Source: Gammaproteobacteria bacterium
Lineage (GTDB): Bacteria > Pseudomonadota > Gammaproteobacteria > Magnimaribacterales > TMED112
Length of the DNA: 10,678 nt
Direction: 5' to 3'
Assembly (NCBI GenBank): GCA_002727535.1
Contig: PBXH01000048.1
Location: 1-10,678, forward strand
Part shown: in pieces, positions 6,378 through 10,678 of the stretch
Numbering within the stretch: position 1 is the stretch's first letter
Layout: every line of letters begins with the position of its first letter
Notes under the pieces: generated by a model
Told to the model about the DNA's origin: nothing
Databases searched by the model: none
The model's input: the letters and a program-made list of their open reading frames with translations, nothing else
Program-made: the position numbers and the translations under genes

Positions 6378-7709
6378 ATGAAAAAGATTAAAGTAAGAAG
6401 AGGTCTTAAAATACCTCTTCATGGCTCTGTAAAAAATAAAGAATTTGATCATATTGTTCCAAAGTTTGTAGGAATTCTTGCCGAGGATTATTTTTCATTA
6501 AAACCTAAATTTCTTGTTCAAGAAGGTGATTCTGTTACCAAAGGAGACCCTCTTTTTGAAGATAAAACCAATCCAGGTTTTTTTGTTAGATCTCCAGTCA
6601 GCGGTAGTGTTAGCTCTATCAATAGAGGAGAAAAAAGAGCTCTAGTATCTGTAATCCTAGAAAACGATAAAAATGCAACTGAAACTCCTGTCACATTTAG
6701 AAGATCAGGTAACGTTTCAAAGGATTTAAATGCTGCTGGCTTATGGGATAGTTTTAGGGAAAGACCTTTTAATAGGGTGCCTAATATTGATGCAAAACCC
6801 GATCATATTTTCATTAATGCTTGCAAAACAGATTCTCTAGAATTGGAGCCGACTGATCTAATAATAAATAATCTAGATGACTTTATTAAAGGCATTGAAA
6901 CCATACAGAAAATAGCTACCAACAAAACAATTTTATGTGGATCAAAGTATTTGCCATTTGGCTATTTTCATAAATTTGATTTAAGCCAAAGAATTGTTGA
7001 GGGCAAGTTTCCATCAGGCAACAGCTCTCTTCATATCCAGCATATTCATCCAATGAAAAAAAGTGAAAAGACTTGGACTATAGGCTGGCAAGATGTTTTG
7101 CGAGTAGGCAAAGCCATGAATACTGGGAAAATATGTTATGAAAAATATGTCAGTGTTTGCGGTCCAGCATGCATTGAACCAAAATTAGTTAAAACAGTGC
7201 CTGGAGCTAGTCTTGAAGAACTTTCTGCTGGCAATACTAAAGACAATTCAAGAAGAGTATCTGGCAGCCTCTTGTATGGTAGCCATGGCGATAATTATTC
7301 AGATTTTTTAGGCAGATACTCCAATCAATTGTCTTTAGTATCTGATGATAGAAAAGCAACGTTTTTTAACTGGTTAAAGTTAGGTTTCAAAGATCATAGT
7401 AATTCAAACGTCTTTTTTTCGAGTGTTTTAAAGCCTAAAAAATTCTCATTTGATACCAATATCAATGGTGGATATAGAGCAATTGTTCCTATAGGTGTAT
7501 TTGATGAAGTTAATCCCTTTGATATAGATCCAACTTTATTTTTGAAATCATTAGCAATTGGAGATTTAGTGGCTTTAAGAGAATTAGGTATCTTTGATCT
7601 TGTAGCGGAAGATATGGCTATATTTTCTTATGTTTGCCCTAGTAAATATGATTATGTGGCCTTATTTAATGATTGTATGGAAATGATTTGGAAGGAAGAA
7701 ACATCATGA
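6378..7709 (+). CDS. nqrA: Na+-translocating NADH:quinone reductase subunit A
   Basis: Subunit A is the large cytoplasmic part of the six-subunit Na+-NQR, which oxidises NADH with ubiquinone and exports Na+. The protein is 443 residues, near the usual 447. Recognisable segments are KIKVRRGLKIPLHG (3-16), VQEGDSVTKGDPLFEDKTNP (47-66), RSPVSGSVSSINRGEKRALV (71-90), WTIGWQDVLRVGKAMNTG (233-250), GASLEELSAG (276-285), RRVSGSLLYG (292-301), FLGRYSNQLSLV (310-321), VPIGVFDEVNPFDIDPTLFL (370-389) and YVCPSKYDY (418-426). The region around 210-225, where most NqrA have a GPHPAGL-type motif, is different here. There is no Shine-Dalgarno; the ATG follows the gap stop with no gap, so translation is probably coupled. 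Confidence 0.96.
   Translation: MKKIKVRRGLKIPLHGSVKNKEFDHIVPKFVGILAEDYFSLKPKFLVQEGDSVTKGDPLFEDKTNPGFFVRSPVSGSVSSINRGEKRALVSVILENDKNATETPVTFRRSGNVSKDLNAAGLWDSFRERPFNRVPNIDAKPDHIFINACKTDSLELEPTDLIINNLDDFIKGIETIQKIATNKTILCGSKYLPFGYFHKFDLSQRIVEGKFPSGNSSLHIQHIHPMKKSEKTWTIGWQDVLRVGKAMNTGKICYEKYVSVCGPACIEPKLVKTVPGASLEELSAGNTKDNSRRVSGSLLYGSHGDNYSDFLGRYSNQLSLVSDDRKATFFNWLKLGFKDHSNSNVFFSSVLKPKKFSFDTNINGGYRAIVPIGVFDEVNPFDIDPTLFLKSLAIGDLVALRELGIFDLVAEDMAIFSYVCPSKYDYVALFNDCMEMIWKEETS
7692..7698 (+). promoter_or_regulatory. Ribosome binding site that selects the nqrB start
   Basis: AAGGAAG lies seven bases upstream of the ATG at 7706, inside the 3' end of nqrA. It favours 7706 over the upstream in-frame ATG at 7673, whose product would carry 11 extra residues unlike NqrB and a 37-base overlap. 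Confidence 0.6.
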
Positions 7710-8917
7710 AGTTTTTAGAAAAGTTTTTTGATAAAAATAGACCTGCTAAAGAAAATAGGTATTTCTACCTATATGAGGTCGTGCAAAACTTCTTTTTTTC
7801 TACAAAAGTAGCTACTGCTGGCAAAACACATATTAGAGATAGGTTGGATGTTCAAAGAGTTATGGTGGTGGTTTGGTTAGCGACATTTCCTGCCATGTTT
7901 TGGGGCATGTATAACATTGGTTACTGGGGTTTAGATTATCTTGATAGAGGAGGATTCTCTTCAACTGGAGACTGGCATGACTGGCTTGTTCAGCTGGTAG
8001 GAACTGATGCCAATAATCATTTACATAGGTTTTGGTTTGGATTGGTTTATTTTCTACCAATATACGCAACCGTATTTGTGGTTGGCATAGCATGTGAAGC
8101 AATATTTGCCACGATAAGAAGACATGAAATAAATGAAGGAGCCTTTGTCTCAACTGTACTGTTTTCTCTTAGTTGTCCGCCAGATATACCACTGTGGCAA
8201 GCAGCTAGTGGGATAGCCTTTGGTATTGTTGTTGGTAAAGAACTTTTCGGTGGGACTGGAAAGAATTTCCTTAATCCAGCACTAACGGGAAGAGCTTTCA
8301 TATATTTTGCTTATCCAACTGAATTATCCGGCGATATGGTCTGGGTTTCTGGTTTAGTAGACAATGGGGCAATTGATGGTTATTCCGGCGCTACAGCTCT
8401 AGGAATAGGCGCTGCAGAAGGTATAGCTGGAATGAGTTCTGCCTTTACATGGGAACAAACTTTCTTTGGTTTTGTACCAGGTTCTATAGGTGAAACTTCG
8501 ACGTTTTTAATTCTTTTAGCTGGAGCTTATTTGGTTTATACCAAAATTGCTTCTTGGAGAATTATTTTCGGAACTTTAATTGGCATGATGGTGATGAGCT
8601 CTTTCTTAAACTTTGTTGGTTCTGAAACAAATCCGATGTTTAGTGTTCCTTGGTATTGGCACTTAACTATTGGTGGTTTTGCTTTTGGTTTAATTTTTAT
8701 GGCAACGGAGCCCGTTACTGCTGCAAGCACCAATATGGGAAGATGGATTTATGGTTTATCAATTGGTGTTATTGCTGTTCTGATAAGGGTAGTAAATCCC
8801 GCGTTTCCTGAGGGCATGATGTTGGCAATTCTATTCGCAAATTTACTTGCTCCAGCAATAGATTTTGCCGTTACTTCTAGACAAACAAGTAAGAGGATGC
8901 AGAGGTATAACTCATGA
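7706..8917 (+). CDS. nqrB: Na+-translocating NADH:quinone reductase subunit B
   Basis: NqrB is the main membrane subunit: it carries covalent FMN and takes part in Na+ movement and quinone reduction. From ATG 7706 it is 403 residues, slightly shorter than the roughly 415 of Vibrio. About ten hydrophobic segments are visible, for instance near 51-70, 110-135, 145-175, 265-280, 285-303, 318-335, 348-362 and 370-390. The flavinylation motif SGAT is at 227-230 (GYSGATALG), so T230 should bear FMN by a phosphoester bond. Other conserved blocks are GKNFLNPALTGRAFIYFAYP (185-204) and FMATEPVTAASTNMGRWIYG (331-350). The start overlaps the nqrA stop as ATGA and is preceded by a good ribosome binding site. 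The end overlaps nqrC in the same way. Confidence 0.97.
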   Translation: MKFLEKFFDKNRPAKENRYFYLYEVVQNFFFSTKVATAGKTHIRDRLDVQRVMVVVWLATFPAMFWGMYNIGYWGLDYLDRGGFSSTGDWHDWLVQLVGTDANNHLHRFWFGLVYFLPIYATVFVVGIACEAIFATIRRHEINEGAFVSTVLFSLSCPPDIPLWQAASGIAFGIVVGKELFGGTGKNFLNPALTGRAFIYFAYPTELSGDMVWVSGLVDNGAIDGYSGATALGIGAAEGIAGMSSAFTWEQTFFGFVPGSIGETSTFLILLAGAYLVYTKIASWRIIFGTLIGMMVMSSFLNFVGSETNPMFSVPWYWHLTIGGFAFGLIFMATEPVTAASTNMGRWIYGLSIGVIAVLIRVVNPAFPEGMMLAILFANLLAPAIDFAVTSRQTSKRMQRYNS

Positions 8918-9654
8918 GAAATTTAGTAATTCCTTTATTGGTTTGTATTGCTTGTGCAGTTGTCGTTTCCATTACTGCTGTGGTAGTAAGGGCAGAGCAA
9001 ATAGCAAACGTTGAGAATGAAAAGAAGAACAAAATTATATCTGCAGCAGGCATTGAAATAGTAGAAGGCAGCGTTGAGAATGAATTTAAAAAAATTACCA
9101 CACTGTATGTGGATTTTAGGTCAAATGAATTTGTTTCAGTGGAAGAAAAATATGATCATTTAAAAGCTGTTTTGAAACCAGATCTGTCTGGAATAGTTCC
9201 TAAAGAAAAGGATATTGCCATTCTAAAACGTAGAGAACATGTGGGTCCAATATATGCATGGATTAGTGAGAGCAAAGAAGTAGAGAGAGTGGTGCTGCCT
9301 ATAAGAGGCTATGGTCTATGGGGAACTTTGTACGGCTATTTGTCTTTGGATTCAGATCTAAATTCAGTAAATGGTATTGAATTTTATGACCATAAGGAAA
9401 CTCCAGGATTAGGCGGTGAAGTAGAGAATGAAGATTGGAAAGCTATTTGGAAGGGCAAATTAATCTACAACCAAGATGGAGGAGTCGAACTTCGAGTAGT
9501 GAAGGGCATTGCAAAAGATGAATATCAAATTGATGGTCTATCTGGTGCTACGTTAACCAGCAATGGAGTGTCCAACATGATAAATTATTGGCTTGGTGAT
9601 GAGGCATATGGGCCAGCGCTAAATAAGCTAAAGGAGCATGTTAAAAATTCATGA
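8914..9654 (+). CDS. nqrC: Na+-translocating NADH:quinone reductase subunit C
   Basis: NqrC is a membrane-anchored periplasmic subunit with covalent FMN that relays electrons within Na+-NQR. The 246 residues start with one transmembrane helix (about 4-26) followed by a soluble domain. The FMN attachment motif SGAT is at 210-213 ([13 protein letters not shown]), so T213 is the expected FMN site. [15 protein letters not shown] (131-145) and [11 protein letters not shown] (160-170) are further family blocks. FMN attachment normally needs the ApbE transferase, which is not in this window. AGAGG at 8901-8905, eight bases upstream, supports the ATG at 8914, which overlaps the nqrB stop by four bases. 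Confidence 0.97.
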   Translation: MRNLVIPLLVCIACAVVVSITAVVVRAEQIANVENEKKNKIISAAGIEIVEGSVENEFKKITTLYVDFRSNEFVSVEEKYDHLKAVLKPDLSGIVPKEKDIAILKRREHVGPIYAWISESKEVERVVLPIRGYGLWGTLYGYLSLDSDLNSVNGIEFYDHKETPGLGGEVENEDWKAIWKGKLIYNQDGGVELRVVKGIAKDEYQIDGLSGATLTSNGVSNMINYWLGDEAYGPALNKLKEHVKNS

Positions 9655-10331
9655 AATTAACCGGTAAAGAAGCACGTAAATTACTCTTTGATCCCATAGT
9701 GGAAAATAACCCTATTGCGCTTCAAATTCTTGGTATTTGTTCGGCTTTAGCAGTCACTGTGAAAATGGATGTCACATTAGTGATGTGTGCTGCTTTAACC
9801 ACTGTAGTAGCCTTCTCAAACTTCTTTGTTTCAATTATCAGACACTACATTCCTGACAACATTAGAATTATTGTGCAAATGACGATAATTTCATCTTTGG
9901 TTATTATCGTTGATGAAGTTTTAAAAGCTTATGTTTACGAAATTAGCAAACAATTATCTGTCTTTGTTGGTTTGATAATAACCAACTGTATTGTTATGGG
10001 TAGAGCAGAAGCTTACGCTATGAAAAATCCGCCTATCAGAAGTTTCCTAGATGGTTTGGGCAATGGTTTTGGTTATAGCTTTATTTTAATAGTTGTGGCC
10101 TTCATTAGAGAGCTATTTGGTGCTGGTGAATTTTTTGGAATTCCAGTAATGCCATCATGGTATCCAGTTAATAACTTCTTACTATTGCCACCAAGCTCCT
10201 TCATTATTATTGGTCTCATGATTTGGGCAATTAGAACTTACAGCAAGAGCCAAGTTGAAGAAAATGAAAACCCACTTAAAGCTCACACTTTTAAACCTTT
10301 AACCGTAAAAAAGGAGGCTACTGATGGCTGA
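9651..10331 (+). CDS. nqrD: Na+-translocating NADH:quinone reductase subunit D
   Basis: NqrD is a six-helix membrane protein that, with NqrE, forms the core holding a [2Fe-2S] cluster in the middle of the membrane. Both expected cysteine ligands are visible: C30 in [10 protein letters not shown] and C113 in [18 protein letters not shown]. The block [20 protein letters not shown] (134-153) is also typical. At 226 residues it is about 16 longer than the Vibrio protein; the extra part is a charged cytoplasmic tail (about 199-226) rather than a membrane segment. The ATG overlaps the nqrC stop by four bases; an AAGGAG at 9631-9636 is rather far (14 bases) for a ribosome binding site, so coupling from nqrC may matter. 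The end overlaps nqrE by eight bases. Confidence 0.97.
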   Translation: MKLTGKEARKLLFDPIVENNPIALQILGICSALAVTVKMDVTLVMCAALTTVVAFSNFFVSIIRHYIPDNIRIIVQMTIISSLVIIVDEVLKAYVYEISKQLSVFVGLIITNCIVMGRAEAYAMKNPPIRSFLDGLGNGFGYSFILIVVAFIRELFGAGEFFGIPVMPSWYPVNNFLLLPPSSFIIIGLMIWAIRTYSKSQVEENENPLKAHTFKPLTVKKEATDG

Positions 10332-10678
10332 TCTGATGAGTCTCTTTGTTAAGACAGTTTTTATTGAAAATATAGCTCTATCTCTTTTCCTTGGTATGTG
10401 TACTTTCTTTGCTATTTCCAAACAAGTTAAAGCTGCCTTTGGTTTAGGTATTGCTGTTATTGTGGTGCTTACTTTAACCGTACCTCTTAACAATCTTATA
10501 TACACTTATGTTCTAAAAGAAGGAGCCCTAGCTTGGGCAGGTCTTCCAGAATCTAACTTAGAATTTGTTGAGCTAATTACCTACATTGGGGTCATCGCTG
10601 CGGCCGTGCAAGTGCTTGAAATGTTCTTGGATAAATACGTGCCCGTACTCTACAACCAACTTGGTATATTCCTGCCTC
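10324..10678 (+). CDS. nqrE: Na+-translocating NADH:quinone reductase subunit E (3' end outside window)
   Basis: The first 118 residues of NqrE, normally about 200, are present; the frame stays open to the window edge. The protein begins [20 protein letters not shown], and the first [2Fe-2S] ligand is C26 in [12 protein letters not shown], the same position as in Vibrio. [20 protein letters not shown] (38-57) and [20 protein letters not shown] follow the family closely. The second cysteine ligand should lie just past the end of the window. The start overlaps nqrD by eight bases and has the strongest ribosome binding site in the window, AAGGAGG at 10311-10317, six bases upstream. nqrF, with the NADH site, is expected next. 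Confidence 0.96.
   Translation, partial: MADLMSLFVKTVFIENIALSLFLGMCTFFAISKQVKAAFGLGIAVIVVLTLTVPLNNLIYTYVLKEGALAWAGLPESNLEFVELITYIGVIAAAVQVLEMFLDKYVPVLYNQLGIFLP

Noticed and set aside
7673..7705. Upstream ATG start for nqrB
   Set aside because: No ribosome binding site, a 37-base overlap with nqrA and non-homologous residues; ATG 7706 has a good site and the operon's usual ATGA overlap.

Overview
The window is ordinary, densely packed bacterial chromosome, AT-rich (GC roughly in the mid-thirties by eye), using the standard code with TGA as a stop. NfuA, a CsiV-family protein, a GAPDH gene directly in front of nqrA, and Na+-NQR together point to a gammaproteobacterium. The low GC, very short spacers and marine-type sodium respiration suggest a streamlined marine lineage (SAR86-like is my guess, not proven). 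There are no mobile elements, tRNA or rRNA genes, CRISPR arrays or phage genes that I can see, and no gene-free stretch longer than about 93 bases.

Region 1 (1-1738, + strand): the 3' end of etfB, complete etfA (ATGA overlap) and nfuA, which follows after 19 bases. ETF carries electrons from acyl-CoA dehydrogenases to the quinone pool through ETF-quinone oxidoreductase (not in the window). NfuA delivers Fe-S clusters. The end of etfA carries a good sigma70-type promoter whose predicted start is the A of the nfuA ATG, so nfuA may also be made from a leaderless transcript.

Region 2 (1740-2522, - strand): a single gene for a secreted CsiV-family peptidoglycan-binding protein with a strongly acidic insert. 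It converges on nfuA with one base between the stop codons and diverges from the next operon across a 93-base intergenic region.

Region 3 (2616-10678, + strand, running off the end): seven genes with spacers of 13, 2 and 0 bases and then overlaps of 4, 4, 4 and 8 bases, so probably one long transcription unit. The order is acyl-CoA dehydrogenase large subunit, acyl-CoA dehydrogenase small subunit, a long-form GAPDH, nqrA, nqrB, nqrC, nqrD and nqrE (partial). nqrF presumably follows outside the window. The dehydrogenase pair looks like an obligate heteromer (PimC/PimD or FadE26/FadE27 style) because each chain has lost active-site parts the other keeps.

Taken together, the window is a respiratory neighbourhood. 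Acyl-CoA dehydrogenase reduces ETF, GAPDH makes NADH, and Na+-NQR oxidises NADH with quinone while pumping Na+. NfuA could supply clusters to such enzymes. I do not see a clearly novel system. The points most worth a second look are the heteromeric dehydrogenase pair, its placement in front of gap-nqr, and the possible leaderless nfuA start.
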